Positions 28,161-38,045 of a stretch of 62,308 bases of DNA are shown in pieces (positions within the stretch are counted from its first letter, which is position 1; every line of letters starts with the position of its first letter). Origin of the DNA: Collinsella sp. CAG:166 (lineage in GTDB: Bacteria; Actinomycetota; Coriobacteriia; Coriobacteriales; Coriobacteriaceae); the NCBI GenBank assembly GCA_000434535.1, contig FR878731.1:1-62308 (forward strand), written 5' to 3'. Position numbers and translations under genes: made by a program. Below the pieces are notes generated by a model. That model was given only the letters and a program-made list of their open reading frames with translations. It was not told where the DNA came from and made no database searches.

Positions 28161-29000
28161 TTACGCCTCGGACTTCTTGGCGTAGATAAACCAGTAGCCG
28201 AGCGCGACCAGAACCGCGCCGCCCACGATGTTGCCCAGCGTGGCGGCGGACAGGTTAAACGCAATGCCCGCGGCGTTGAGCGCATCGGCGCCGGCGACCT
28301 TGGCACCGTAGCCGCATGCGTGCATCACGGCGCCCATGGGCAAAAAGTACATGTTGGCGACGCAGTGCTCAAAACCGCAGGCCACAAAGGCGGCGATGGG
28401 CAGCAAAATGCCCACGACCTTATCGACCACGGTCTTGCCGGCGGTACCGATCCACACGGCCAGGCACACAAAGATATTGCACAGGATGCCGCGGAAGAAG
28501 ATCGTCACCCAGTCGACCGTCACCTTGCCGGCGGCGACGCTCACCATGGAATTGGCGACCGCCTCGCCGTTGAGCTTGTAAATGCCGGCCATGTACACCA
28601 AAAAGACGATGAACAGGGCACCGGCAAAGTTACCAAGCCACACGACGAGCCATGCCTTGAGCATCTGGACCAGAGTGATCTTTTTGCTCTTGAGCGCGCA
28701 GACCATAAGCGAGTTGCCAGTGAACAGCTCGGCGCCGCACACCAGCACGAGCACCAGGCCCAGGCAAAAGCACAAGCCGCCCACGACGCGCTGGGCGCCC
28801 CAGCCCAGCGTGCTATCGCTCAAGAACACCGTAAAGAACAGACCGCCGAAGGCGATAAACGCACCGGCGAACATTGCCAACAGAAAGGCCTTAGCGACCG
28901 GCAGGTTAGCCTTGGTCACACCGGCGGCCTCGGTCTTGGCCTCGATCGCGGCGGGCGCCAGGCAATCGGGAGCGGGGTACTCCACCTTGGAATCTGCCAT
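28161..29000 (-). CDS. Formate/nitrite transporter family channel (FocA-like)
   Basis: 279 residues. Six transmembrane segments with family signatures: GGLFFTVFLSDSTLGWGAQRVVGGLCFCLGLVLVLVCGAELFTGN shows the conserved GAELFTGN element after helix 2, and GFEHCVANMYFLPMG matches the FNT motif (GFEHSVANMYF in FocA). It would move formate across the membrane and feed the formate hydrogenlyase. ATG at 29000 (MADSKVEYPAPD) is preferred over 29033 because the charged N-tail is typical. Last gene of the hyf operon, 39 bases after hycI. Confidence 0.92.
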   Translation of the reverse strand: MADSKVEYPAPDCLAPAAIEAKTEAAGVTKANLPVAKAFLLAMFAGAFIAFGGLFFTVFLSDSTLGWGAQRVVGGLCFCLGLVLVLVCGAELFTGNSLMVCALKSKKITLVQMLKAWLVVWLGNFAGALFIVFLVYMAGIYKLNGEAVANSMVSVAAGKVTVDWVTIFFRGILCNIFVCLAVWIGTAGKTVVDKVVGILLPIAAFVACGFEHCVANMYFLPMGAVMHACGYGAKVAGADALNAAGIAFNLSAATLGNIVGGAVLVALGYWFIYAKKSEA

Positions 29001-29039
29001 GTCAATCACTTCTTTCCTAATCAGCAGGGACAAGCGCTC

Positions 29040-29543
29040 CTATAGCTCCTGCCCCAAGCGGACAAAGTGGGAAAAGTCGTTGGCGGCCACGGCGTCATAC
29101 ACGGCGTCGACGGCCTCAAAGACCTCCGGGGACATGGGGTTATAGAACTCCGTATCGCCCGGCTGAATCCCTATGAAGACGATATCTTCGCACGATTGCT
29201 CAATCTCTTCGATCAGAATCGACAAGGGAAGCGAATGCGTGGTGAACATCGACTTGCGGGCCACATCACGTTTGTCGAGCAAGCGGATGGCGCCGACGGG
29301 CAGCGCCATGTCGGCGGCATCGACCAAGACCAGACGCGGCGGACGCTCGCGCTTGACCTCGATGATGTCGTCCTCGGGCGTTTGGCCGCCGTCAATGGTG
29401 TACCAACCGGCGATGGGTGCGTCCTCCATCTTTTTGGAGAGCACGGGGCCGGCGGCATCGTCGGCGCGCAGCACGCTTCCCGCCGTGAGCACGATACCCG
29501 CAAACGGGGCGCCGTTCACACGACCATCTACAACGCGACCCAT
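29040..29543 (-). CDS. hycI: Hydrogenase maturation endopeptidase, HycI-like
   Basis: 167 residues. Aspartic-type protease that removes the C-terminal tail of the NiFe large subunit after nickel insertion. Expected nickel ligands are in GSVLRADDAAGP, LVDAADMALP and FTTHSLPLSILIEE. Its substrate is HyfG, which has a clear tail after DPCYSCTDR. Overlaps hycH by one base (TAATG-type junction). Confidence 0.9.
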   Translation of the reverse strand: MGRVVDGRVNGAPFAGIVLTAGSVLRADDAAGPVLSKKMEDAPIAGWYTIDGGQTPEDDIIEVKRERPPRLVLVDAADMALPVGAIRLLDKRDVARKSMFTTHSLPLSILIEEIEQSCEDIVFIGIQPGDTEFYNPMSPEVFEAVDAVYDAVAANDFSHFVRLGQEL

Positions 29544-30124
29544 TACTGCAACCTTCCCGTCAGATACACGCCCGACACATCGCGCACGCGCTCAACCAGA
29601 TCGCGAAACTTCATTAAGAAAGCGACCTGCTGGGCATGCAGGCCAAAGTCGTCATCGAACACCGAAATGCCAGCCTTGGCCGAGCCGCGAAAACCGCGCT
29701 CGTCGAGCAGCGTGTCGCAGGCCTCGAGCAGCGACGGCACCGCCGCCTTGTCAAGCTGGCACTCGCCAAAGGAGCGGATGGCCTCGAACTTGGTCTTGGC
29801 CTCCCCCTCCGGCAGCGCGTCGACGAGCGAATAGAAGACATCCACCGGCACCGACAGGCGCGGCTCAAAGCAGTCGAGCACGCCGGTGTGGTGGCCCACG
29901 GCGAGCGTGTAGTACAGCACGTCGCAGGCCTCCTGGGGAACGTCTTCCTCGGTCTCCACAAACTTACGCGTGAGCTCATAGAAGACCACCTGGTCGGGCG
30001 TATGGCCCAGGCAGGGGTCGGCGACGCCCTCGGCGGCCTCGTCGCTTGCGCGCGAGGCATCGCCAAAAGAGCCGCCGAGCATGCCGGGACCCGCAAAGTA
30101 ACCAGAGCGGTCCGTGAGCTCCAT
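29543..30124 (-). CDS. Formate hydrogenlyase maturation protein, HycH/HyfJ-like
   Basis: 193 residues. The segment VVFYELTRKFVETEEDVP…YYTLAVGHHTGVLDC is characteristic of HycH, an accessory protein needed for hydrogenase-3-type assembly but not part of the mature enzyme. Longer than E. coli HycH (136), with extra N-terminal residues and a distinct C-terminal half. Placed directly between the small subunit hyfI and the protease hycI. Confidence 0.8.
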   Translation of the reverse strand: MELTDRSGYFAGPGMLGGSFGDASRASDEAAEGVADPCLGHTPDQVVFYELTRKFVETEEDVPQEACDVLYYTLAVGHHTGVLDCFEPRLSVPVDVFYSLVDALPEGEAKTKFEAIRSFGECQLDKAAVPSLLEACDTLLDERGFRGSAKAGISVFDDDFGLHAQQVAFLMKFRDLVERVRDVSGVYLTGRLQ

Positions 30125-30907
30125 CTAGCGACCTCCGGCCAGCACCAGATCCTGCAGCGCCGAGTACACCTCGACGCGGCGCGGATCGTCCTGCTTATCG
30201 ATGAGCAGCGCCATGGCGCCGCGGATATCGCCCTTGGGCGCGCCCTCGAGCGTATCCATAAACTCGTTGGCCAGGTCACGGCCGTAGCGGTAGCCGCTCA
30301 TGGCGCGAGCCTCACGCTCGATGGCCACACGCAGCTTGTACGGCACGCCGGGGTGCAGGATATCGGCCTGCTCGCCGGCGGCCTCCACCGTGGTCTCGGC
30401 ATGGAGCTTTTGGTCCAGCAGACCGAGCGCCATGGCAAAGCCGTAGATGGTCTGCGCGGGGCTGGGCGGGCAGCCGGGGATGTAGACATCGACCGGCAGA
30501 ATCTTGTCCGTGCCGCCCCAGACGCAGTAGTTGTCGTAGAAGATGCCACCGGTGCAGCCGCACGCGCCATAGGACACCACGATCTTGGGATCGGGTGCGG
30601 CCTCAAAGGCGCGCAGGGCCGGCATGCGCATGGCACGCGTCACGGCGCCGGTGTACAACAGCACGTCGGCATGACGAGGCGAGGGCACGACCTTGATGCC
30701 AAAGCGCTCGACGTCGAAGACGGGCGTGATGGAACCGAAGATCTCGATCTCGCAGCCGTTGCAGCCGCCGCAGTCAACGCGGTAGACATACACCGAGCGC
30801 TTGATCTTCTTAAGAAGGGTCGCCTTGGCCTTCTCGATGCTCTCGTCGAGCTCGATCTTGGTCGGGCGGTACTGAAGCCGCTCGGGCAAAAGCGTGGGTT
30901 CGGCCAT
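30125..30907 (-). CDS. hyfI: Hydrogenase-4 small subunit HyfI (NuoB-like)
   Basis: 260 residues. Proximal [4Fe-4S] ligands are CGGCNGCEIE, GACGCTGG and PGCPPSP, as in NuoB/HycG. Transfers electrons from the ferredoxin subunit HyfH to the NiFe site of HyfG, on the cytoplasmic face of the membrane arm. E. coli HyfI is 252 residues. Two bases separate it from hyfH. Confidence 0.92.
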   Translation of the reverse strand: MAEPTLLPERLQYRPTKIELDESIEKAKATLLKKIKRSVYVYRVDCGGCNGCEIEIFGSITPVFDVERFGIKVVPSPRHADVLLYTGAVTRAMRMPALRAFEAAPDPKIVVSYGACGCTGGIFYDNYCVWGGTDKILPVDVYIPGCPPSPAQTIYGFAMALGLLDQKLHAETTVEAAGEQADILHPGVPYKLRVAIEREARAMSGYRYGRDLANEFMDTLEGAPKGDIRGAMALLIDKQDDPRRVEVYSALQDLVLAGGR

Positions 30908-30909
30908 GG

Positions 30910-31626
30910 TTACTCCTCCTTCATTTCAAAATCCATGATGATGCCCTCGACCGGCGCCGGACCGGCGGGAATCTCGGGCGCATCGGGGTTAAGCTCGCGG
31001 TCGATATACTCCGGGTTCACGCCGTGGCCGCCCAGATACTCCATGCCGGGGCCCTGGGGCTCGCCGGACGCAAGCGTCTCGTTGGCAGCCATGCCGTGTG
31101 CGTTGCCGGTCTTTACGGCCGATGCGGCGCGCAGGGCGTCGAGCTCGCGCTTGCACTCCTGGCACATACCGACGGTGCGGGCGGCCTGCTCGGCCTCCAT
31201 GCCGCCGGCCTTTTGCAGCAGGCGCTTGGCATAGTCGATCTCCTTGTGCGGGGCAAACGGCTTGCCGCAACGCGAGCAGTGCTCGAGCGCATAGACGCTC
31301 TTGCTGGTGAGGTCGTCCTTGCTCATGACGGCCAGCTCAAACTCCTCGGTGAGCTTGATGGCCTCCATGGGGCAGGCTTCCTCGCAGCGGCCGCAAAAGA
31401 TGCAGCGGCCGTAGTCGATTGACCAGGTAATGGTATCGGCCGCAAGGTCGGTGTCCATGCGAATGGCATCGGCCGGGCACGCCACGCCGCAGGCACCGCA
31501 GGCGATGCAGAGCTCGGCATTGTGCTCGGGCTTGCCGCGCATGTCCTTGTTGGTGGGGAACGGCGCAAACGGGTACTTGACCGTCGCGTCGCCGGCCTTG
31601 GCGTTAACCTTCCAAAGCTTCAGCAT
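30910..31626 (-). CDS. hyfH: Hydrogenase-4 ferredoxin subunit HyfH (NuoI-like)
   Basis: 238 residues. Two [4Fe-4S] motifs, CIACGACGVACP and CIFCGRCEEACP, followed by a zinc-ribbon-like pair CSRCGK…CQECKRE. The C-terminal tail of about 60 residues (proline- and glycine-rich) makes it longer than E. coli HyfH (181). Start at ATG 31626, with GGAGGCGC before it, one base after the hyfG stop. Carries electrons from HyfA/FdhF towards HyfI. Confidence 0.9.
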   Translation of the reverse strand: MLKLWKVNAKAGDATVKYPFAPFPTNKDMRGKPEHNAELCIACGACGVACPADAIRMDTDLAADTITWSIDYGRCIFCGRCEEACPMEAIKLTEEFELAVMSKDDLTSKSVYALEHCSRCGKPFAPHKEIDYAKRLLQKAGGMEAEQAARTVGMCQECKRELDALRAASAVKTGNAHGMAANETLASGEPQGPGMEYLGGHGVNPEYIDRELNPDAPEIPAGPAPVEGIIMDFEMKEE

Positions 31627-31627
31627 A

Positions 31628-33400
31628 TTAGAGCGCCTCCTCATCGAGCGGAGCGGCCATGGTGCCCTCGCCCGCGAGCGGCGACTTGTCGCGCCAGACG
31701 TTCTCGAACTGCTCCTTGTCGAGCACGTGGTCGCGCTTGGCGGCGACATCGGTCACCGTCACGCGGTCGGTGCAGGAATAGCACGGGTCGAGCGAGCCGA
31801 CGATCAGCGCCGCATCGCCCACGGTGTTGCCGCGGAACATGTAGCGCAGGACCGGCCAGTTACTGTACGTGGCGGCCTTGGCGCGCCAGCGGTAGCACTT
31901 CTGGTTATTGCCGAGCATGGCCCAGTGCACGTCCTCGCCGCGCGGCGCCTCGGTGGCACCGATGGCGTACTTGTGCGGGGTGTACTCCCAATCCGTGGTG
32001 AGGATGGGGCCCGACGGGCAGTTCTCGAGCATGGTCTCGATCATATCGATCGAATCGTAGACCTCCTGGATGCGAACGGCGGTACGGCCGAAGGCATCGC
32101 AGGTGTCAGCCGTGGCGGCGTGCATCTTTTGAACGTCCGGATCGGCGTAGCCGTCGAAGGGATGGTCGAAGCGCACGTCGCGGGCATAGCCCGAGCCACG
32201 CATGAGCGGGCCGACCGGCGAGAAGTCGCGTGCGATCTTGCGGTCCAAGATGCCGATGCCACTCGTACGCTCAATAAAGTTGGGCGTGGAGAGCAAGACG
32301 TCGACGAGCTCCTGAACCTCGGAGCGCAGCTGGTGGATGGTCGTGAGCGTGGAGAGCTTCTGCTCGGCCAAAATGTCGCGACGCACGCCGCCGATCACGT
32401 TGAGGCCGTAGGTCTTGCGGTGACCGGAGAGCTTCTCGGCCAGGTCCATGGACTTCTCGCGGACGCGGAAGAACTGCTGGAAGCCGGAGTCGAAGCCGGT
32501 GTAGTGCGATGCGAGGCCAATATTGAGCAGGTGTGAGTGCAGACGCTCGACCTCGAGCATGATGGCGCGGATGTACTGGGCGCGCGGCGGGACATGGATG
32601 CCCTGGGCGCGCTCGACGGCCTCGGCATAGGCCACCGAGTGGGCGCAGCCGCAGATGCCGCAGATACGGTCGGCGAGGAACGTCACGGCGTCATAGTTCA
32701 GGCGCGTCTCGGCGACCTTCTCCATGCCGCGGTGCACGTAGAACAGACGGTAGTCGGCGTCGACGATCGTCTCGCCCTCGACGAACAGGCGGAAGTGGCC
32801 GGGCTCGTCGGAGGTAATGTGCAGCGGGCCCATGGGGACGAGCGTGGTCTCCTTGCCCTTGGTATCGGCCAAGAACTCGTAGTTTTCCATGTCGCTCGCG
32901 GGAGCGGGACGGAAGCGGTAGTCCATGGAGTCCTTGCGCAGCGGGTACAGGCCGCTGGGCCAGTCATCGGGCAGCACCAGGCGTCGACGATCGGGCAGGC
33001 CCTCGGGGATCAGGCCGAACATATCGCGCAGCTCGCGCTCGCCCCACACGCAGGCGGGGACGAACGGCGTCACGGACGGGAACGTCATCTTGGCGGGATC
33101 GACCTCGGTGCGCACGGTCACCCAGCCGGGGTCCTCCCCCTCCATGGAGATGACGTAGTACACAGCGTAACGGCCGCACAGGCTGCGCTCATCGTTGCCG
33201 ATGATCACGGGAATCCAGCCGTAGCGCTCGTAATACAGGTAGTGGACTGCCTCGGGCAGCTTGTCCTGCTTGACGGTAATCGTCAGCTGGTCCTCGCACT
33301 GCCACTCGACCTTCTCGATGCAGCCCGGAACGGCGCGGCGCAGGGCCTCGACATGGCTCTCGCAGCGACGGGCATACACCTTGTTCTCAGTTTCAATCAT
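31628..33400 (-). CDS. hyfG: Hydrogenase-4 large (NiFe) subunit HyfG, NuoC-NuoD fusion
   Basis: 590 residues (E. coli HyfG 571). The N-terminal 170 residues are NuoC-like; the rest is NuoD/HycE-like. The NiFe ligands are complete: RICGICGCAHS and DPCYSCTDR. After that Arg comes a tail of about 35 residues (VTVTDVAAKRDHVLD…), longer than a typical removable peptide in uptake hydrogenases but normal for HycE-type enzymes, which HycI cleaves. Catalyses proton reduction with electrons from formate. Confidence 0.95.
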   Translation of the reverse strand: MIETENKVYARRCESHVEALRRAVPGCIEKVEWQCEDQLTITVKQDKLPEAVHYLYYERYGWIPVIIGNDERSLCGRYAVYYVISMEGEDPGWVTVRTEVDPAKMTFPSVTPFVPACVWGERELRDMFGLIPEGLPDRRRLVLPDDWPSGLYPLRKDSMDYRFRPAPASDMENYEFLADTKGKETTLVPMGPLHITSDEPGHFRLFVEGETIVDADYRLFYVHRGMEKVAETRLNYDAVTFLADRICGICGCAHSVAYAEAVERAQGIHVPPRAQYIRAIMLEVERLHSHLLNIGLASHYTGFDSGFQQFFRVREKSMDLAEKLSGHRKTYGLNVIGGVRRDILAEQKLSTLTTIHQLRSEVQELVDVLLSTPNFIERTSGIGILDRKIARDFSPVGPLMRGSGYARDVRFDHPFDGYADPDVQKMHAATADTCDAFGRTAVRIQEVYDSIDMIETMLENCPSGPILTTDWEYTPHKYAIGATEAPRGEDVHWAMLGNNQKCYRWRAKAATYSNWPVLRYMFRGNTVGDAALIVGSLDPCYSCTDRVTVTDVAAKRDHVLDKEQFENVWRDKSPLAGEGTMAAPLDEEAL

Positions 33401-33403
33401 TCG

Positions 33404-34963
33404 TTACTCCACCTCGCTCTGAGCGGTCTCGGTACCGAACACAGCGCGGTACATCGGCGTCGCGTGAAGTTCCTCGGTGCTCTGCTCGAGCACGATGCCG
33501 GTCGCGGTCTCCACACCGTGCACGAGAGGCAGCGGGGTGGCGATGCCAAACCACAAGATCATGACAGCCAGGATGATTTCAGGGATAAGCATGAGCGCCG
33601 GGGCCTCATGCTTGCCCATGCCCTGGGGCGCATGGCCGAATACCGACTTGAGTGCGATGCGAGTGAGCGCGGAGATGGCCACGGTAAGACCGAGGGCGAC
33701 CACGACGACCAGCCACATGGGACCGGCGGTAACACCGGCGACAAAAGTCAGGAACTCGGAGATAAACATGCCAAAGGGCGGGAAGGCACCAAGACCGAGC
33801 AGCGCCAAGATGGCGAGCGCGGCGGTTGCGGGGGCAACCTCGACGACACCCTGAATCTTAGCCAGGCTACGAGTGCCAAAGGCGTGCTGGATATTGCCGG
33901 ACACGCAGAAGGCAAGCGTCTTGGTAAAGCCGTGGAACACGCAGTGCAGCAAGGCCGCGGCGATACCCAGCGGGCCGCCGATACCCAGGCACAGGGCGAT
34001 AACGCCCACGTTCTCCACAGACGAGTACGCAAAGCGGCGCTTGAGATCGTCCTGGCGAAACATCGAAAGTGCAGCCACCAAAATGGACAGCGTGCCGACG
34101 ATCAGCAGCAAAAGTTGCGGATACTCGGCGCCCACGGCCTGGATGGTAAAGCCATAGAAGCGCATGATCACAAGCATGGCGCACTTAAGCAGCACGCCCG
34201 AGAGCAGGGCCGAGACAGGGCTCGGAGCCTGGGAGTGGGCATCGGGCAGCCAAGTATGCATGGGGAACAGGCCGGCCTTGGTGCCAAAGCCGATCACGAT
34301 AAACGCAAAGGCAAGGCGCATGAGCGTCGGATCGAACTGGTCGGCATACGGCAGCACGCACGACAGGAATGCGGCCTCGTGGGCGTTGGGAATCACGTCG
34401 GCGGCGTTGGCGTAGATCAGCAGCGTACCGAACAGGCCAAAGGCCACGCCGGCGGTGCAGACCATCGCATACTTCCAAGAAGCCTCGAGGGCCGTCTTGT
34501 TCTTGTAGATACCCACGAGGAACACGGTGGAAAGCGTGGTTGCCTCCACGGCGGCCCACGTGAGGATCATGTTGTTGGACAGGCACGCGAGCAGCATGGT
34601 GAACACAAACAGGCTAAACAGCACAAAATACTGCTTGGCGCGCTCGGCGGGCATGGAGCCCTCCTCGATATCGGCCTTTACATAGGGCAGCGAGAACAGC
34701 CCCGTAAGAAAACCGATAAAACCGATGAGCAGCACGAAGATGGCGCCCAGCGAATCGAGGTGGAACCATAGGCCAAGAGCGCTCGCGGTTTCGCCGCTCA
34801 TAAGGACGCCACCGGCCGTCATAATCGAAAGCACCAGGACGGCTGCGACGGAGACCAGGTTGAGACCGGCAAACACGTTATAGGACGTGTTCTTGGGCAA
34901 AAACGCCATAACCAGCGAGAACACCAAAGGAGTCGCGAGCAGGGCGAGAATCAACGTTTCCAT
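33404..34963 (-). CDS. hyfF: Hydrogenase-4 membrane subunit HyfF (proton-translocating antiporter type)
   Basis: 519 residues (E. coli HyfF 526), about 14 membrane helices. Antiporter core with the conserved Glu in MILTWAAVEATTLSTVFLVG, Lys in FGTKAGLFPMHTWLPDAHSQAPSPVSALLSGVLLK and His/Lys in the discontinuous helices (HCVFHGFTKTLAF). Part of the ion-pumping arm absent from the smaller hydrogenase-3. Confidence 0.92.
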   Translation of the reverse strand: METLILALLATPLVFSLVMAFLPKNTSYNVFAGLNLVSVAAVLVLSIMTAGGVLMSGETASALGLWFHLDSLGAIFVLLIGFIGFLTGLFSLPYVKADIEEGSMPAERAKQYFVLFSLFVFTMLLACLSNNMILTWAAVEATTLSTVFLVGIYKNKTALEASWKYAMVCTAGVAFGLFGTLLIYANAADVIPNAHEAAFLSCVLPYADQFDPTLMRLAFAFIVIGFGTKAGLFPMHTWLPDAHSQAPSPVSALLSGVLLKCAMLVIMRFYGFTIQAVGAEYPQLLLLIVGTLSILVAALSMFRQDDLKRRFAYSSVENVGVIALCLGIGGPLGIAAALLHCVFHGFTKTLAFCVSGNIQHAFGTRSLAKIQGVVEVAPATAALAILALLGLGAFPPFGMFISEFLTFVAGVTAGPMWLVVVVALGLTVAISALTRIALKSVFGHAPQGMGKHEAPALMLIPEIILAVMILWFGIATPLPLVHGVETATGIVLEQSTEELHATPMYRAVFGTETAQSEVE

Positions 34964-34966
34964 GGA

Positions 34967-35620
34967 CTACCCCCTCAGCTCGGACAGGTCGCGCGCATCG
35001 AGCGAGTGGGAGTCGTCCCAAATGCGACGCACGACGATGGACATGATGATGACGGCAAAGATGGCGTCGGTGGCGATACCGATCTCGATGATCTCGGGAG
35101 CGGTGGGGGCCAAAAGCGCGAGCGTCACGTGGCTGCCGTTTTCCATAAGGCAGTAACCAAAGATCTGCTTCATGATGTTGCGCTGCGAGATGATGCAGGT
35201 GAGGCCCACAAAGAAGTGAGCGAAGCTAATAGCGAGCGCAGGCGTTGCGACCTCGGCCGTGGGAAGGCTGATCTGCGTCACGACGGCAAAGCAAATCGCG
35301 ACCTCCACGGCGATGATGCAGATGGCCCACGCGGGCTTAAGGCCGGCCTTGAGTGATGCGTCGCTCGGCTCGCCCATCTTCTTGTATGCGCGGTTGAGGA
35401 TATAAGGGACCAGGACGACCTTGGTGATAAAGGCAGATCCGGCCCACATAAGCAGCTCCTGCGCACCGGTGGTGGCACCGAGCGTAGCGAGCAGCCCCAC
35501 GAGCACCAGCGACTGCACCGCATACCAGTTGATGGCATGTTTGATGTTCTTGGAGACGACCACCATGGTGGACGTGACGATCAGAAGGCCGCCAAGGATG
35601 TTGACGATCGAATAACCCAT
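34967..35620 (-). CDS. hyfE: Hydrogenase-4 membrane subunit HyfE
   Basis: 217 residues (E. coli 216). About seven hydrophobic helices; NuoK-like core in the second half (GYCLMENGSHVTLALLAPTAPEIIEIG) with the Glu typical of the family. Three bases before hyfF. Confidence 0.9.
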   Translation of the reverse strand: MGYSIVNILGGLLIVTSTMVVVSKNIKHAINWYAVQSLVLVGLLATLGATTGAQELLMWAGSAFITKVVLVPYILNRAYKKMGEPSDASLKAGLKPAWAICIIAVEVAICFAVVTQISLPTAEVATPALAISFAHFFVGLTCIISQRNIMKQIFGYCLMENGSHVTLALLAPTAPEIIEIGIATDAIFAVIIMSIVVRRIWDDSHSLDARDLSELRG

Positions 35621-35633
35621 GTCGTTCTACCTC

Positions 35634-37091
35634 CTAACCGATCCAGCTGGCCGAAAGCGGGCCGCTGACGATGACCATGATGATGAGCACGATGAACACG
35701 AACGCCATCGCACGGGGAAGCGGGGCTCCCGCAGCGACCTCTTCGCTCGGCTCGCCGGGCAGGCAATAGCCCATCCACTTGAGGAACCAGGCGAAGGTGG
35801 CGACGGTCTCGGCGACCATGATGCACACGAGCACCAGGATCGCGACGTTGCCGGCACCTACAGAAAAGCCGCCGGCAATGATCTGGAACTTCGAGAAGAA
35901 CGTGTTCATGGGCGGCACGCCGGCAATAGCGAGTGCCGCGACACCGAAGCCCACGCCCGAGATCGGGTACTTCTTTACGATGCCGCGAAGCTTGGGCAGC
36001 ATACGCGTGCCGAGCGTAAAGGAGAACGAACCGGCGATCAGGAAGAACAGCGTCTTGGCGAAAGCGTGGTTAAAGATGTGGCAGACGGCGCCATCGAAGG
36101 CCAGCTGGCTGCCAAAGACCGAAAGGCCCAGACCAAAGAACACATAGGAGAGCTGGGCGATCGTGGAGAAGGCCAGCAGACGCTTCATGTCCTTTTGCGG
36201 CAGGTACATAAGGAAGCCAAAGAGCATGGTGACCATGGCGTCGATAATGGCGACCCAACCCACGATCTCGGGGATCTCGCCGGCAGAGACGAGTGCACGC
36301 GCGAACACGCACACGCCGACCTTAACCATCGAGGCGCCATGCAGGTAGGCCGAAACAGGCGTCGGCGCCTCCATGGCCGAAGGCAGCCACATGTACATGG
36401 GAACCTGTGCGGACTTGGCCCAGGCCGCAAACAGCACGAGCAAAAGGACGATAGCCTTGAGCTTGGCGTCGAGGCCGGCAATCGCGGTAATGGCGAAGGT
36501 ACCGGTATGGGCAAACACGATGGCGGCGCCCAGATACAGGCCGAGCGCACCGATATGCGTAATGATCAGGGCCTTCATGCCGGCCTTCTTGGCCGTAGGC
36601 GTCATGTAGTAGCTAATGAGGCCCCAAGAGCACGCACCCGTGATCTCAAAAAACACGAGCTGGCCCAAAAGGGTCGAGCTATACACAAGGCCGGCCATGG
36701 CGCCGATGAAGGTCGCGAGGTACGCGTAGAAGCGACGACGCGGCGCATCGGGATGCTCACGGTTATTCTCGCTCATATAGGGAATCGAATAGATCACGAC
36801 AAGCAGGCCGATGCCCACAAAGGCGGGCGCGAGCAGCGTGCTCATGCGATCGAAGGTGAATCCCATGACGAGGGTCTGCCCAAACGAGATCAGGGGGACC
36901 TGCGTGTCGGGCATGCCGGCGCCGGCGAAATTCGCGGCGAGGGCGATGGTGCAGACCGTCGAGACGGCGGCACCCAAAACGCTGAACCACTTGGCGTACG
37001 GACGGGGGAACAGGGCGACGAGCACCGAGGCCACCATCGGGGCCGCGATAGCGACCAAGCCGAGAAGGGACAGACTGACTGCAAATGACAT
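35634..37091 (-). CDS. hyfD: Hydrogenase-4 membrane subunit HyfD (antiporter type)
   Basis: 485 residues (E. coli 479). Antiporter core: Glu in LGQLVFFEITGACSWGLISYYM, Lys in AAWAKSAQVPMYMWLPSAMEAPTPVSAYLHGASMVK, and NHAFAKTLFFLIAG. One of three antiporter-like subunits in this complex (with HyfB and HyfF), consistent with ion translocation linked to H2 formation. Confidence 0.9.
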   Translation of the reverse strand: MSFAVSLSLLGLVAIAAPMVASVLVALFPRPYAKWFSVLGAAVSTVCTIALAANFAGAGMPDTQVPLISFGQTLVMGFTFDRMSTLLAPAFVGIGLLVVIYSIPYMSENNREHPDAPRRRFYAYLATFIGAMAGLVYSSTLLGQLVFFEITGACSWGLISYYMTPTAKKAGMKALIITHIGALGLYLGAAIVFAHTGTFAITAIAGLDAKLKAIVLLLVLFAAWAKSAQVPMYMWLPSAMEAPTPVSAYLHGASMVKVGVCVFARALVSAGEIPEIVGWVAIIDAMVTMLFGFLMYLPQKDMKRLLAFSTIAQLSYVFFGLGLSVFGSQLAFDGAVCHIFNHAFAKTLFFLIAGSFSFTLGTRMLPKLRGIVKKYPISGVGFGVAALAIAGVPPMNTFFSKFQIIAGGFSVGAGNVAILVLVCIMVAETVATFAWFLKWMGYCLPGEPSEEVAAGAPLPRAMAFVFIVLIIMVIVSGPLSASWIG

Positions 37092-37106
37092 TGTTTCTCC
37101 CTTCTC

Positions 37107-38033
37107 CTACACGCCGACGACCACGAAGACAAACGCCAGAACGGCGATGCCCACAACGGCCCAGGTCTGATTGCCAAGCACCTTAAAGCGCGAACGCGAG
37201 CAGGAGTTCTCGATCACGCCGCATACGACAAAGTCGATCAGGCACTTCACCAGGAAGATGACTGCGCCCAGAACAGCGGCGGCGCCCACGGTCGCGGGCT
37301 CGCCCCAGGGGACGAAGATTGCGCAGAACCAAGCGACGACCAGAACCTGCTTCATGGACATGGCGAGCTTGGCCATCGCAAGCGACGGGCCGGAAAGCTC
37401 GGCGAGCGGACCTTCCTGGAGCTCTTGCTCGGCCTCGGCCTGATCAAAGGGCAGCTTGCCGAGTTCCATGTAGCAGGCGATCGCAAAGGCGATGCCGGCG
37501 AGGATCACGGCGACCGGCGCATCGATGGCGCCCGTCATGATGTGCTGACCCATGGTAGCGATGTCAGTGGAACCGCACACCAGGGCGGCGGCAAACAGCG
37601 CCAGCAGCATGGACGGCTCGATGAGCACGCTCATGAGCAGCTCACGGACGCCGCCGATACCGGCGTAGGCGTTGGATGAATCCACACCGCAGAGGGCGAA
37701 GAAGAAGCGGGCGAGCGCCAGGCTGTACATGATGGTGATGGCGTCACCAAAGACTGGGATGGGGCTTTGTGCCGTAAAGAGCGGCAGGCCCATCGCGAGC
37801 ATAAAGGCGACGGCGAAGAACAGCGGCGGCATAATGCGCAGCGCAAAGCTCGCGTCCTCGCTCTGGGACTCGGGGCGCGCAAAGAGCTTGGCCAGGTCGC
37901 GGTAGTCCTGCATGATGCTGGGACCGCGACGGTTGTGCATCTTGGCGCGGATCACGCGGCCGAGACCGGAGAAGAACGGCGCGACGGCCATGACGACCAC
38001 GCCCTGCAGAACGGCAAGTACGATGTTGTTCAT
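37107..38033 (-). CDS. hyfC: Hydrogenase-4 membrane subunit HyfC (NuoH-like)
   Basis: 308 residues (E. coli 315). NuoH/HycD family: N-terminal VVMAVAPFFSGLGRVIRAKMHNRRGPS, then MELGKLPFDQAEAEQELQEGPLAELSGPSLAMAK with the conserved acidic loop that contacts the peripheral arm. Couples electron transfer to the membrane arm. Confidence 0.93.
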   Translation of the reverse strand: MNNIVLAVLQGVVVMAVAPFFSGLGRVIRAKMHNRRGPSIMQDYRDLAKLFARPESQSEDASFALRIMPPLFFAVAFMLAMGLPLFTAQSPIPVFGDAITIMYSLALARFFFALCGVDSSNAYAGIGGVRELLMSVLIEPSMLLALFAAALVCGSTDIATMGQHIMTGAIDAPVAVILAGIAFAIACYMELGKLPFDQAEAEQELQEGPLAELSGPSLAMAKLAMSMKQVLVVAWFCAIFVPWGEPATVGAAAVLGAVIFLVKCLIDFVVCGVIENSCSRSRFKVLGNQTWAVVGIAVLAFVFVVVGV

Positions 38034-38045
38034 GCTCTCCCCTCC